DNA from: Candidatus Thiosymbion sp.
GTDB taxonomy: Bacteria > Pseudomonadota > Gammaproteobacteria > Chromatiales > Chromatiaceae
Direction of reading: 5' to 3'
Length of the DNA stretch: 60,624 bases
Assembly (NCBI GenBank): GCA_018435665.1
Contig: JAHDND010000087.1
Coordinates: forward strand, 1 to 60,624
Below, piece by piece: positions 38,459-47,869 of the stretch. The position numbers and the translations under genes were made by a program. Position 1 is the stretch's first letter. Each line of letters begins with the position of its first letter. The notes under the pieces are model-generated. The model saw only the letters and a list, made by a program, of their open reading frames with translations, was not told the origin of the DNA and ran no database searches.

Positions 38459-39574
38459 ATGACCAAGATCGACCGCGATGACCTGAAGGACCTGGCTCCA
38501 CCCCACGGCCGCCCCGGCGCCCCCCGGCAGGACAGCCCGCCCGTCCCGCCGCCTGGGGGCAAGGACTGTCTCGCCGATATCGTCCGCGCCCCGGGCAGCC
38601 CCATGAATGCCCTGTGCGCCCAATTGGCCCAGGTGGCGCCCCACGACATCCCCGTCCTGCTAAGCGGCGAGTCGGGCACTGGCAAGGAATTGTTCGCCCG
38701 GGCCCTCCATGATCTCAGCCCCCGGGCCAGCAAGCCCTTCGTTGCCGAAAACTGCGCGGCGATGCCCGGGGAACTCCTGGAAAGCGAACTCTTTGGCCAC
38801 CGCAAAGGGGCCTTCACTGGCGCCGTTCGCGACCACAAGGGCCTCTTTCTCCGCGCCGACGGCGGCACCATTTTTCTCGATGAGATCGGTGAGGTATCGG
38901 CCAGTTTTCAGGCCAAGCTCCTGCGCGTCCTTCAGGAAGGTGAACTGCGCCCCGTGGGCGGCACCGAATGGCGCAAGGTCGATGTCCGGGTGGTGGCGGC
39001 CACCAACCGGGACCTGGCCCAGGCCCGCAACGCCGGCCACTTTCGGGAGGATCTGTATTTCCGTCTGGCGGGGATGCAGATCCACATCCCCCCCCTGCGG
39101 GAACGGCGCATGGACATCCCGCTCATCGCCCACTGCCTGCTCCAGGAGGCCATGGCGGCCTTTGGCAGGTCCTGCCAGGGTTTCACCGCCGAGGCCCTGG
39201 CAAAACTGGCCGAGCACGACTGGCCAGGCAATGTGCGCGAACTGCGCAATGCCATCCAGCGGATGCTGCTGACCAGCCAGTCCCCGCGGTTGGGCGCCGA
39301 CTTGCTGACCTGGCGGATCAGTACGTCACCGCCGCCCCCCGGGGGGAAAGCGGCCCAGGAGCCCCTGTTGCCCCCTCTGACCGGCACGCTCAAGGAGCGC
39401 ATGAAGGCCATGGAGGCCCTCATCCTGCGGGACACCCTGATCCGTCACCAGGGCAACGCCAAGGCGGCGGCCAAGGAACTGGGACTACCCGTCATGGGCC
39501 TGCGGACCAAGCTGGTCCACCACGGTCTGGAATCCATCCCCATCACCACCGGCAACCGTTCAAGCCGGTCCTGA
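38459..39574 (+). CDS. Sigma-54-dependent activator lacking a receiver domain
   Basis: A 371-residue enhancer-binding protein. The AAA+ domain has Walker A GESGTGKE (70-77), the sigma-54 loop GAFTGA (117-122), the Walker B segment GGTIFLDEIGE and the WPGNVRELRNAI motif. A Fis-like HTH (NAKAAAKELGLPVMGLRTKL) is at the C-terminus. Only about 45 disordered, Pro-rich residues precede the AAA+ domain, so there is no receiver, GAF or PAS domain; activity must be constitutive or controlled by a partner. It is divergent from the cyclase and its stop directly abuts that of sohB. Confidence 0.9.
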   Translation: MTKIDRDDLKDLAPPHGRPGAPRQDSPPVPPPGGKDCLADIVRAPGSPMNALCAQLAQVAPHDIPVLLSGESGTGKELFARALHDLSPRASKPFVAENCAAMPGELLESELFGHRKGAFTGAVRDHKGLFLRADGGTIFLDEIGEVSASFQAKLLRVLQEGELRPVGGTEWRKVDVRVVAATNRDLAQARNAGHFREDLYFRLAGMQIHIPPLRERRMDIPLIAHCLLQEAMAAFGRSCQGFTAEALAKLAEHDWPGNVRELRNAIQRMLLTSQSPRLGADLLTWRISTSPPPPGGKAAQEPLLPPLTGTLKERMKAMEALILRDTLIRHQGNAKAAAKELGLPVMGLRTKLVHHGLESIPITTGNRSSRS

Positions 39575-40573
39575 TCAGCGGAGCCGCTGGCGGGCGGCCT
39601 GGGTCATGGCCGCGAGGAGCCGTTCGAGGGGCCGCTTGTGGACGGCATAGCTGACCCGATAGAGGTCGGTCTGCTCCACCAACGCCAGCAGGAAATCATC
39701 GCTGGTCTGGATCGCGTCGATCAGCCCCAGGGCCAGGGCCTGGGTCCCGTGCCAGTATTCCCCGGTGGCGACCCGGGCCAGATCCAGGCCCGGGCGATAC
39801 TCATGGATGAAGTCCTTGAACAGCCCATGGGTTTCCTCCAGTTGCTGGCGCAGTTTCTCCCGCCCGGCATCGGTGTTCTCGCCGAACAGGGTCAGGGTGC
39901 GCTTGTAGTCCCCGGCGGTATGGAGCTCAAAGTCCACCCCGTGCCGTTCCAGGACCCGGTGGAAGTTGGGTAGTTGGGCGACGACGCCGATGGAACCGAC
40001 CACGGCGAAGGGCGCGGCGATAATCTGATCGGCGACCACGGCCATCAGGTACCCGCCGCTGGCCGCCACCTTGTCCACCGCCACCGTCAGGCGGATACCC
40101 TTGGCCCGTAGGCGGGTCAACTGGGAGGCGGCCAGGCCATGTTCGGTCACCAGGCCACCGGCATTCTCCAGACGCAGCAAGACCTGATCCCCCGCCTGGG
40201 CCTCCAGCAACAGGGCGGAAACGATCTCCCGCAGGGCGGCGGACTCCGTCGCCTTGATGTCGCCCTGAAAGTCGATCACGAATAGCCGGGCACGGTCTTC
40301 CTGAGTCTTGGCCTGTGCCTTCTCCCGGGCCTTGTCGGCCTGACGCTCGGCCTTCAGGGAGCGCCGGTAGGCCTTGTCCGGCCGGGATGCCTGGCGCAAC
40401 TGGTGGGCGAGGTCGCGGTAGTGGTCGTTGAGATGGGTCACCTCCAGATGGTCCGCCCCGGCCTGGTCGCTCCTGCGGGCACGCACGGCGAGTGCCACCA
40501 GCAGCCCGATCCCGAGGAAGAGGGTCAGGGTCTTGGCCAGGAAGAGGCCATAGTCGATCAGGGCCGCGGTCAT
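39575..40573 (-). CDS. sohB: Inner-membrane protease SohB (S49 family)
   Basis: A 332-residue signal-peptide-peptidase-like serine protease. It has an N-terminal TM helix, a charged coiled segment (residues about 60-95, Lys/Ala/Arg-rich) and the S49 domain. The nucleophile is Ser-172 in AASGGY and the general base Lys-224 in GDYKRTLT. Overproduced SohB can replace some DegP function in E. coli. It is convergent with the sigma-54 activator with no base between the stop codons. Confidence 0.93.
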   Translation of the reverse strand: MTAALIDYGLFLAKTLTLFLGIGLLVALAVRARRSDQAGADHLEVTHLNDHYRDLAHQLRQASRPDKAYRRSLKAERQADKAREKAQAKTQEDRARLFVIDFQGDIKATESAALREIVSALLLEAQAGDQVLLRLENAGGLVTEHGLAASQLTRLRAKGIRLTVAVDKVAASGGYLMAVVADQIIAAPFAVVGSIGVVAQLPNFHRVLERHGVDFELHTAGDYKRTLTLFGENTDAGREKLRQQLEETHGLFKDFIHEYRPGLDLARVATGEYWHGTQALALGLIDAIQTSDDFLLALVEQTDLYRVSYAVHKRPLERLLAAMTQAARQRLR

Positions 40574-40637
40574 GAGATAGCTCCCTCAGGGTCCGTCTAG
40601 ATACTGACTGATTGATTGATTACGTTGCCGTGAAGCG

Positions 40638-40669
40638 GGCTTCTAGCCAGCTCGCATCGACTAGAAGCC
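40638..40669. terminator. Hairpin between thyA and sohB
   Basis: GGCTTCTAG pairs perfectly with CTAGAAGCC (9 bp, 14-base loop) in an AT-rich stretch downstream of thyA on the minus strand and upstream of sohB. It may end the gpmI-thyA transcript. Confidence 0.45.
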
Positions 40670-40722
40670 AATTCAAATTCGAATTCCTATTGATAATCAA
40701 CGGGTAATTTCTTGACAGTCCC

Positions 40723-41562
40723 TCAGATGGCGATCGGGGCGCGGATGGCCGGGTGGGGATCGTAGTCGAGGAAGGCGAAGTCCTCGAACTCATAGTCGAA
40801 CAGGCTGGGGGGCCGACGGCGGATCACCAGGCGGGGCCGCGGCCGGGGTTCCCGGGCGAGCTGGGCGAAGACGATCTCCGGGGTCAGGTGGTTGCGATAG
40901 AGGTGCAGGTCGCCGAAGGTATGGACGAAATCCCCCGGCTCCAGGTCACACTGCTGGGCCAGCAGGTGGGTCAGGAGGGCATAGCTGGCGATGTTGAATG
41001 GCACCCCGAGGAAGAGATCGGCGCTGCGCTGATAGAGCTGGCAGGACAGACGCCCCTCCTGGACGAAGAACTGAAAGAGGCAATGGCAGGGGGCCAGGGC
41101 CATTCGGCCGCGGCGGACATTCTCCCGCGGCGACAGGCCCTCCAGGGGCAGATCCGCCGGATTCCAGGCCGAGACCAGCAGGCGCCGGGAGTCGGGGGTG
41201 GCGCGGATGGCGGCCGTGACCTGGCTGATCTGATCGATGACCGCCCCGTCGGGGGCCGCCCAACTGCGCCACTGATGGCCATAGATGGGGCCGAGGTCCC
41301 CCTCGGTTGTCGCCCACTCATCCCAGATGCTGACCCCGCGTTCCTGGAGCCAGCGGTTATCGGTGGAACCGCGCAGGAACCAGAGCAACTCATGGATGAC
41401 GCTGCGCAGGTGGATCTTCTTGGTGGTGACCAGGGGGAAGCCCTCGGCCAGGTTGAAACGCACCTGACGGCCGAAGACGGCCCGGGTACCCACCCCAGTG
41501 CGGTCCTGCCGGTCCTGGCCCTGGTCGATGACCTCCCTGAGGAGGGTGAGATACTCCCGCAT
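40723..41562 (-). CDS. thyA: Thymidylate synthase
   Basis: Makes dTMP from dUMP using methylene-tetrahydrofolate. The 279-residue protein has the catalytic Cys-159 in [11 protein letters not shown], the dUMP-binding [21 protein letters not shown] and the N-terminal [11 protein letters not shown]. It is about 15 residues longer than E. coli ThyA, mainly from an insertion ([15 protein letters not shown]) just before the active site, seen in the longer ThyA subgroup. It lies 10 bases after gpmI on the same strand. Confidence 0.97.
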   Translation of the reverse strand: MREYLTLLREVIDQGQDRQDRTGVGTRAVFGRQVRFNLAEGFPLVTTKKIHLRSVIHELLWFLRGSTDNRWLQERGVSIWDEWATTEGDLGPIYGHQWRSWAAPDGAVIDQISQVTAAIRATPDSRRLLVSAWNPADLPLEGLSPRENVRRGRMALAPCHCLFQFFVQEGRLSCQLYQRSADLFLGVPFNIASYALLTHLLAQQCDLEPGDFVHTFGDLHLYRNHLTPEIVFAQLAREPRPRPRLVIRRRPPSLFDYEFEDFAFLDYDPHPAIRAPIAI

Positions 41563-41572
41563 CAGTCAGGCG

Positions 41573-43117
41573 TCAGTTGCGCGCCGGGGAGAGCAGCAGG
41601 GAGTGGCCATGCATCGCCGCTGGCCGGGGCAGCCCCATGAGTTGCAGGACCGTGGGGGCGATACAGTCCAGGCCGGCCCCGATGCCGAGGTTCCAGGGCT
41701 CCGCGTCGATGACCAGGCAGGGCACGGGGTAGAGGCTGTGCTGGGTGTGGGGGGTCTGGGTGACCGGGTCCACCAGCTCGTCGCAGTTGCCATGGTCGGC
41801 GGTGAGGATCACCGCATAGCCCGCGGCGACGGCCGCGTCCAGGACCCGGCCGGCGTGCAGATCCAGGGCCTCCACCGCGGCGATGACCGCCTCCCGCACC
41901 GCCGTGTGGCCGACCATGTCGCCATTGGCGAAGTTGACGACGATGAAGGGGTACTCCCGCCGCTCCAGGGCCGCGACCACCGTGTCGGCGACCTCCGGGG
42001 CGCTCATCTCGGGCTGGAGGTCATAGGTGGCGACCTTGGGCGAGGGGATGAGGACCTGCTCCTCCCCCGGCCAGGGCTCGCCGCGGCCACCGTTGAAGTA
42101 GAAGGTGACGTGGGGATATTTCTCGGTCTCGGCGCAATGGAACTGGCGCAGGCCGGCCTCGCTGAGGATCTGACCCAGGGTGATGCCCGGCGCCTCGTGA
42201 TGGAAGGCGAAGGGCAGGTCGAAGCTCTGGTCGTAGCGCATCATGCAGGTGACCTCCGCCCCCTGGAAACCACCCCGGTCGAAGTGGGTGAAATCCGGCT
42301 GGAAGAAGGGGCGGAGCATCTGCCGCGGCCGATCCTTGCGGAAATTGAAATGCAGGACGCAGTCCCCGTCCTGGATCAGGGCGCCACCGGCGATGCGGGT
42401 GGGGAGGATGAACTCATCATCCCGGCCCGCGGCCCAGGATTGCTCGATGGCCTCCCGGGCAGAGCCGGCCTGCTCCCCCCTGCCCTCCACCAGACAACGC
42501 CAGGCCTTCTCGGTCCGTTCCCAGCGATTGTCCCGGTCCATGGCGTAATAGCGGCCGGAGACGCTGGCGATGTGCCCGCCGGCGGCGGCCAGGGCTTGCT
42601 CCACCTCCGGCAGATAACCCAGGGCGGAACGGGGCGGGGTGTCCCGTCCATCGGTGAAAAGATGCAGCGCCGGAATGGCCCCCTGTTGACGGCACAGCTC
42701 CGCGAGGGCGATTAGATGAGTAAGGTGACTGTGGACCCCCCCATCGGAGACCAGGCCCAGCAGGTGCAGCGGCCGGCCTTGCGCCGCGGCGCGGCGGGCG
42801 GCGGCGATGAGGACCTCGTTGCGGAAGAAGGAGCCATCGGCGACGGCGTCATCGATCAGCACCAGGTCCTGGCGAATCACGCAGCCGGAGCCCAGGGTGA
42901 TGTGCCCCACCTCGGAATTCCCCATCTGGCCATCGGGTAGGCCCACCGCCCGTCCCGAGGCCTGGAGGCTGGTATGGGGGTTGAGGGCGAAATAGTGGTC
43001 GAGCCGGGGAGTGCGCGCCAGGGCGACGGCATTGTTCGCCTTGGCGGGATTGACGCCGAAACCATCCAGGATCACCAGCAGAACGGGGCGGCGGGGAACG
43101 GGGGGCCAGTCGGCCAT
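41573..43117 (-). CDS. gpmI: 2,3-bisphosphoglycerate-independent phosphoglycerate mutase
   Basis: Interconverts 3- and 2-phosphoglycerate with two Mn ions. The 514-residue protein starts with the metal motif LLVILDGFG (Asp-18), has the phospho-acceptor Ser-68 in MGNSEVGH and the later metal site LTADHGNCD. The ATG at 43117 gives the usual family start; a TTG six codons upstream is less likely. It leads the gpmI-thyA pair. Confidence 0.96.
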   Translation of the reverse strand: MADWPPVPRRPVLLVILDGFGVNPAKANNAVALARTPRLDHYFALNPHTSLQASGRAVGLPDGQMGNSEVGHITLGSGCVIRQDLVLIDDAVADGSFFRNEVLIAAARRAAAQGRPLHLLGLVSDGGVHSHLTHLIALAELCRQQGAIPALHLFTDGRDTPPRSALGYLPEVEQALAAAGGHIASVSGRYYAMDRDNRWERTEKAWRCLVEGRGEQAGSAREAIEQSWAAGRDDEFILPTRIAGGALIQDGDCVLHFNFRKDRPRQMLRPFFQPDFTHFDRGGFQGAEVTCMMRYDQSFDLPFAFHHEAPGITLGQILSEAGLRQFHCAETEKYPHVTFYFNGGRGEPWPGEEQVLIPSPKVATYDLQPEMSAPEVADTVVAALERREYPFIVVNFANGDMVGHTAVREAVIAAVEALDLHAGRVLDAAVAAGYAVILTADHGNCDELVDPVTQTPHTQHSLYPVPCLVIDAEPWNLGIGAGLDCIAPTVLQLMGLPRPAAMHGHSLLLSPARN

Positions 43118-43494
43118 TGCCAGGACTCCGGTCAATGAAGGGGCGGCGCAACCAGAATCACCACGACCGCCCCAAAGTCAGGAATTCTATACCCCTGGCA
43201 GCCCTTTTGCCTCTCCGCCACCGCTGGGGCGGTCCGGCCCCGCCCCCGGGTCGAGGCGCATTTCCATGAATATCAAGCGCATAACCAATTGAATATCCAC
43301 AAGGACCCGGTAAGGTTCGGGCAAAATGGTAGTTTTCGCCACTCTCGTTCTGATGGACAATAGACGGAACACTTGCTCTCGGGCGCGCGCCCTGCCCGGC
43401 GCGTCTCGGTCTTCGACTGGTAACGAGGAAGCGCGAGAATTGGCTGGCGCTGGCGATAACCACCCCCTGGTATGAGATGTAAGAGGAGGACGAC
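43118..43494. other. Divergent intergenic region between gpmI and glgC
   Basis: 377 bases with no gene recognised. The middle (about 43265-43345) is relatively AT-rich and is the most likely site of the glgC promoter, but no convincing -35/-10 pair was identified. Confidence 0.4.
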
Positions 43495-44754
43495 ATGAAA
43501 GCCGACCGGATCATTGCCTTTGTCATGGCCGGGGGCCAGGGTTCCCGGCTCCAGCCCCTGACCACCGCCCGCTCCAAGCCCTCGGTACCCTTCGGCGCGC
43601 GCTACCGCATCGTCGACTTTGTCCTCAGCAACTTCGTCAATTCCAACATCAAGACCATCTACCTGCTGGTCCAGTACAAATCCCAGTCCCTTATCGAGCA
43701 CGTCCGCAAGTCCTGGACCATCTCCCCGCTGTTGCAGCAGCAGTTCGTGACCGTCGTCCCGCCGCAGATGATGAGCGGGGAACATTGGTTCCAGGGCACC
43801 GCCGACGCCGTTCACCAGAATATCAATCTCATCGAGGAACAGGCTCCGGACCTGGTGGCCGTCTTTGGCGCGGACCACATCTATCGCATGGACATCCGCC
43901 AGATGGTGGACTTTCACCTCGCCAACCGCGCCGATGTCACCATCGCCGCCCTGCCGGTGCCCCTGCGCGACGCCCGGGGCTTCGGCGTCATCGCCACCGG
44001 CGCGGACGGCCGGATCGAGGCCTTCCAGGAAAAGCCGGCCAACCCCAGCCCCATGCCCGGCAATCCCGACCAGGCCTTCGCCTCCATGGGCAACTACATC
44101 TTCTCCACCCAGGTCCTCCTCGACGCCCTGGAAGAGGCCCGGCGCAACGGCGAGACCGACTTTGGCGGCCATGTCCTGCCGCGCCTGCTGCGCACTCATC
44201 GCCTCTTCGCCTACGACTTCGCCACCAACGAGATCCCCGGGATCAAGTCCTACGAGCAGAAGGTCTACTGGCGGGACGTCGGCACCCTCGATGCCTATTT
44301 CGACACCCACAAGGACGTGCTGGGGGCCGAGCCCGTCTTCGATATGTTCAACCCCCAGTGGCCCATCTACTCCAGCAGCTATCAGGGACCGGTGGCACGG
44401 ATCCTGGGCGGCGAACTGCGCAATAGCCTCCTGGCGGCGGCGGTCATCATCCACGAAGGGTCCCGCGTCACCAACTCCATCATCCGCCGCGAGGCCGTCA
44501 TCGAGGAGGATGTGGAACTGGAGGACTGCATCATCATGGACTATGCGCGGATCGGTCGCGGCGCCCGCCTGCGGCGAGTCATCGTCGACCGCCACAACCA
44601 CATAGCCCCCGGCGACCGCATCGGCTTCGACCTGGAGGCGGACCGGCAGCGCTTCACGGTCACCGAAGGAGGCATCACCGTGATCCCGGCCGGCCGGGTG
44701 AACTATTTTGCCCGCGATCACAAGGGCACCCTGCGTCGCAGTTACTCCGAGTGA
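43495..44754 (+). CDS. glgC: Glucose-1-phosphate adenylyltransferase
   Basis: Makes ADP-glucose, the committed step of bacterial glycogen synthesis. The 419-residue protein has the nucleotide loop AGGQGSRLQPLT near residue 12, the following RSKPSVPFGARYRIVDF, the glucose-1-phosphate region and the C-terminal left-handed beta-helix (SIIRREAVIEEDVELEDC). The ATG follows AGAGGAGG. It overlaps the next gene by 4 bases (GTGA), an uncommon coupling with heptose genes. Confidence 0.97.
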   Translation: MKADRIIAFVMAGGQGSRLQPLTTARSKPSVPFGARYRIVDFVLSNFVNSNIKTIYLLVQYKSQSLIEHVRKSWTISPLLQQQFVTVVPPQMMSGEHWFQGTADAVHQNINLIEEQAPDLVAVFGADHIYRMDIRQMVDFHLANRADVTIAALPVPLRDARGFGVIATGADGRIEAFQEKPANPSPMPGNPDQAFASMGNYIFSTQVLLDALEEARRNGETDFGGHVLPRLLRTHRLFAYDFATNEIPGIKSYEQKVYWRDVGTLDAYFDTHKDVLGAEPVFDMFNPQWPIYSSSYQGPVARILGGELRNSLLAAAVIIHEGSRVTNSIIRREAVIEEDVELEDCIIMDYARIGRGARLRRVIVDRHNHIAPGDRIGFDLEADRQRFTVTEGGITVIPAGRVNYFARDHKGTLRRSYSE

Positions 44755-45380
44755 CCAGCGGCGCCGACCGGTCCCCGGCGGCGATCATCGCCCGCCATCT
44801 CGCCGACCACCAGCGGACCATCGCCGCCCTGGGGGACCTGACGGCTGATCTGGAGCGAATCGCCGCCCTCATGATCCAGGCCCTGGCGGGCGGTGGGCGG
44901 ATCTTCTGGCTCGGCAACGGCGGCAGCGCCGCCGATAGTCAGCATCTGGCCTCGGAACTGATCGGACGCTTCGAGCGCGAGCGCCCCGGCCTCGCCGCCA
45001 TCGCCCTGACCACGGACAGTTCCGCCCTCACCGCCATCGGCAACGACTACGGCTTCGACCAGGTCTTCGCCCGCCAGGTCGAGGCCCTGTGCCGGCCGGG
45101 CGATCTGGTGATCGGCATCAGCACCTCCGGCAACAGTCCCAACGTCCTGCGCGCCCTGGAGCGGGCCCGGGCACTGGGTATCGCCACCGCCGCCTTCTCC
45201 GGCCGGGATGGCGGCCGCCTCAAGGACCTGGCGGAGGCCTGCCTGATCGCCCCGACGGACAATACCGCGCGCGTTCAGGAGGCGCACCTGCTGGCCGGGC
45301 ATATCCTCTGCGACCTGGTGGAGGCCCACTTCGCGGCGCTCTCCCCTCCCCCGGCGAGCCCGCGGACGGCCCGAGACTAG
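44751..45380 (+). CDS. gmhA: Phosphoheptose isomerase-like SIS protein (GmhA)
   Basis: GmhA turns sedoheptulose-7-phosphate into D-glycero-manno-heptose-7-phosphate for lipopolysaccharide core heptose. The 209-residue SIS-domain protein has LGNGGSAADSQHLASELIGRF, GISTSGNSPNVLRAL and TARVQEAHLLAGHILCDLVE. The start is a GTG overlapping the glgC stop. It is 3 bases from hldE, whose product acts on the next steps, so the pathway assignment is well supported. Confidence 0.93.
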   Translation: MTSGADRSPAAIIARHLADHQRTIAALGDLTADLERIAALMIQALAGGGRIFWLGNGGSAADSQHLASELIGRFERERPGLAAIALTTDSSALTAIGNDYGFDQVFARQVEALCRPGDLVIGISTSGNSPNVLRALERARALGIATAAFSGRDGGRLKDLAEACLIAPTDNTARVQEAHLLAGHILCDLVEAHFAALSPPPASPRTARD

Positions 45381-45383
45381 CAG

Positions 45384-46868
45384 GTGTTCGCACATCTCGA
45401 GGCCCTCCTGGCGGCGGTCCGCTCCGGTTTCGGCGCCCGGCGGGTCCTGGTGGTGGGCGATCTCATGCTCGATCGCTACCTCTGGGGCGAGGTCCAGCGC
45501 ATCTCCCCGGAGGCCCCGGTGCCCGTGGTGCGCCTGGCGCGACAGACCCAGAGCGCCGGCGGCGCCGCCAACGTCGCCCGTAACCTGACCCACCTGGGGT
45601 TGTCGGTGCAGCTCGGGGGGCTTACCGGCGACGACGCGGAGCGGACCGCCCTGCTCGCCGCCCTGGCCATGGACGGCATCCAGACCCCGGCGGTGATCCC
45701 GGCCGGAGATCGCGCCACCACGGTCAAGACCCGGGTCATCGGCAACCATCAGCAGATGCTGCGCATCGACGCCGAGTCCACCCAGCCCCTCACCCCGGCG
45801 GACGAGTCCCGCCTCTGGGCGGCCACCGAGCCGCTGCTACCCGGCCTCGCGGCCCTGGTGCTCTCCGACTACGACAAGGGCGTGCTCACCCCCGGCCTCT
45901 GCCGGCGCCTCATCCACGCCGCCCGGGCCCAGGGCCTGCCGGTCCTGGTGGACCCCAAGGGCCAGGACTTCGGCAAATACGCCGGGGCCGACCTCATCAC
46001 CCCCAACCGCGCCGAACTCGCCCTGGCCACCCGCCAGGCGCGGGGGGACCTGCCGGCCCTCCTGGCCGCGGGGGCCGAGCTGCGCCGCGCCCTGGACCTG
46101 GGCCTGCTGGTCCTGACCCTCAGCGAGCTGGGCCTGGCCCTGCTGGACAACGGGGGCAGCCGCCGCATCCCCGCCCTGGCGCGGGAGGTCTTCGATGTCT
46201 CCGGCGCCGGGGATACCGTCATCGCCACCTTCGCCGCCGGCCTCGCCGCCGGGCTGACCCGGGACGACACCGCCCACCTCGCCAACCTGGCCGCCGGGGT
46301 GGTGGTGGGCAAGGTGGGCACCGTCCCCATCAGCCGGGATGAGCTGCTGGCGGCCATCAGCGGCGAGGCCGCCCGGGAGCAGGCCGCCAAGGTCCTCGAT
46401 TGGGCGGGTGCCCGTGCCCGGGTCCAGGCCTGGCAGGCCGCCGGCGAGCGCGTGGTCTTCACCAACGGCTGCTTCGACCTGCTCCACGTCGGCCATGTCA
46501 CCTATCTGGAAGGGGCCCGCCGCCAGGGCCAACGGCTGGTGGTGGGGCTCAACACCGACCGCTCGGTGCGCGCCCTCAAGGGCCCCCTGCGCCCCCTCAT
46601 CGGCGAGGCCGACCGCGCCCGGGTCCTCGCCGCCCTGGCCGCGGTGGATGCCGTGGTCCTGTTCGACGAGGAGACGCCCCTCGAGCTCATCCTCACCCTG
46701 CGCCCCGACGTCCTCGCCAAGGGCGCCGACTACACGGAGGCGACCGTCGTGGGAGCCCCAGAGGTCAAGTCCTGGGGCGGCCAGGTGGCGCTCATCCCCC
46801 TGGTCGCGGACCGCAGCACCACGGGGATCATCCAGCGTCTGACCAGCCCGGAGGCATCGGAGTCATAG
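45384..46868 (+). CDS. hldE: Bifunctional heptose-7-P kinase / heptose-1-P adenylyltransferase
   Basis: HldE phosphorylates then adenylylates the heptose to make ADP-D-glycero-manno-heptose. The 494-residue fusion has an N-terminal PfkB/ribokinase domain (VVGDLMLDRYLWGEVQRISPEAP, SAGGAANVA, DVSGAGDTVIATFAAGL) and a C-terminal nucleotidyltransferase domain with HVGH at residues 368-371. The start is a GTG. It completes the glgC-gmhA-hldE run; a half copy of the dispersed repeat follows its stop directly. Confidence 0.96.
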   Translation: MFAHLEALLAAVRSGFGARRVLVVGDLMLDRYLWGEVQRISPEAPVPVVRLARQTQSAGGAANVARNLTHLGLSVQLGGLTGDDAERTALLAALAMDGIQTPAVIPAGDRATTVKTRVIGNHQQMLRIDAESTQPLTPADESRLWAATEPLLPGLAALVLSDYDKGVLTPGLCRRLIHAARAQGLPVLVDPKGQDFGKYAGADLITPNRAELALATRQARGDLPALLAAGAELRRALDLGLLVLTLSELGLALLDNGGSRRIPALAREVFDVSGAGDTVIATFAAGLAAGLTRDDTAHLANLAAGVVVGKVGTVPISRDELLAAISGEAAREQAAKVLDWAGARARVQAWQAAGERVVFTNGCFDLLHVGHVTYLEGARRQGQRLVVGLNTDRSVRALKGPLRPLIGEADRARVLAALAAVDAVVLFDEETPLELILTLRPDVLAKGADYTEATVVGAPEVKSWGGQVALIPLVADRSTTGIIQRLTSPEASES

Positions 46869-46911
46869 ACATCGCACCGCGATTTTCGGTTTCTCCGGGT
46901 CGGGTGGCTGG
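46869..46911. repeat. Dispersed repeat, copy C (single arm)
   Basis: ACATCGCACCGCGATTTTCGG-type sequence followed by GGGTCGGGTGGCTGGC: the same arm found at the right side of copies A and B (read in reverse), without a partner arm. It lies between the convergent hldE and HAD genes, starting on the base after the hldE stop. Confidence 0.65.
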
Positions 46912-46919
46912 CAACCCCC

Positions 46920-47696
46920 TCATTCAGGGCCGTAGACCTCGCGATGCAGGGCCATCAGGGCCGCCAGATCGATGCACTCTCCTTCCCCCTCCTCTGCCGT
47001 GGCAGCGGCTGAATCGCCGGGCTCGCAAAGACTTTCAACTACCCGGGCCGCGCCCCGGAAATCCTCCCCCCCGGTATAGGTGCTGACCGTCACCAGTAGC
47101 GCCCTGAGGTCGGCCCCCAAGGCCGCCCGTACGCCATGGCCAGAATCCTCGATGGCGACGCAGGCCGCGGCCGGCAGCCCCAGGCGGTGCAGGGCGTAAT
47201 GAAAGATGTCCGGGGCCGGCTTCTTGGCTGGGACCACGTCACCCGCGGCGATGACCTCGAACCAGCCCGGCCACTCGGGTCCCCCGGCGCACTCCAGCAG
47301 GGTGATGACATTCTCCGGGGTCGTGGTCGTCGCCACGGCCAGGCGCAGACCGGCGGCCCGTGCCTCTTCCAGCAGACGCCGCACCCCAGGGCGCAAGGGA
47401 ATGGCCCCCGAGCGCAACAGCTCCAGGTAATGAGTGGTCTTGCGCCGATGCAGCCCGGCGATAAAGTCCGCCAGCGCCGGCCGCTCCAGCTCCGCGGGCC
47501 GCCAACGCTCCAGGTAATGGCGGATGCGTTCCTTGCCGCCCGTCACCGCCAGTAGCTCACCATAGAGGGCGCGATCCCATTCCCAATCCAGCCCCGCCTC
47601 CTGAAAGGCGAGATTGAAGGCCGGCCGATGGCCGTCCGCTTCCGTATCCGCCAGGGTGCCATCGACATCAAAAATCAGCGCCTGCAATGGAATCAT
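46920..47696 (-). CDS. HAD-superfamily phosphatase, CbbY-like
   Basis: A 258-residue HAD hydrolase. The nucleophile motif is FDVDGTLADTEADGH (Asp-10 and Asp-12), motif II VATTTTPENV, motif III in PAKKPAPDIFHYAL and motif IV IEDSGHGVRAA. Such sequence is typical of CbbY, which removes xylulose-1,5-bisphosphate, a Rubisco inhibitor, in autotrophs; no cbb genes are in the window, so a general sugar-phosphatase role is also possible. A small acidic extension lies near the C-terminus. Confidence 0.88.
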   Translation of the reverse strand: MIPLQALIFDVDGTLADTEADGHRPAFNLAFQEAGLDWEWDRALYGELLAVTGGKERIRHYLERWRPAELERPALADFIAGLHRRKTTHYLELLRSGAIPLRPGVRRLLEEARAAGLRLAVATTTTPENVITLLECAGGPEWPGWFEVIAAGDVVPAKKPAPDIFHYALHRLGLPAAACVAIEDSGHGVRAALGADLRALLVTVSTYTGGEDFRGAARVVESLCEPGDSAAATAEEGEGECIDLAALMALHREVYGPE

Positions 47697-47869
47697 TTCT
47701 CACCTCAACCTCAAACTCACGGAGAAAACTTGCTACCGCGCGATCACCGCCTCTGGCTTGGTCACCCCTCCGCCCAGGACGGGAGGAACGAAAACCTTCC
47801 GTCATATTGCCATGCCTGCTGCCGGTTATGGCGTGGGGACGGTGGACCGAGGGATGATCGAGGCCCTTC

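Noticed and set aside
40604..40620. TGATTGATTGATT short tandem repeat as a possible CRISPR or origin element
   Set aside because: Only about three 4-base units, no spacers, and no DnaA-box cluster nearby.
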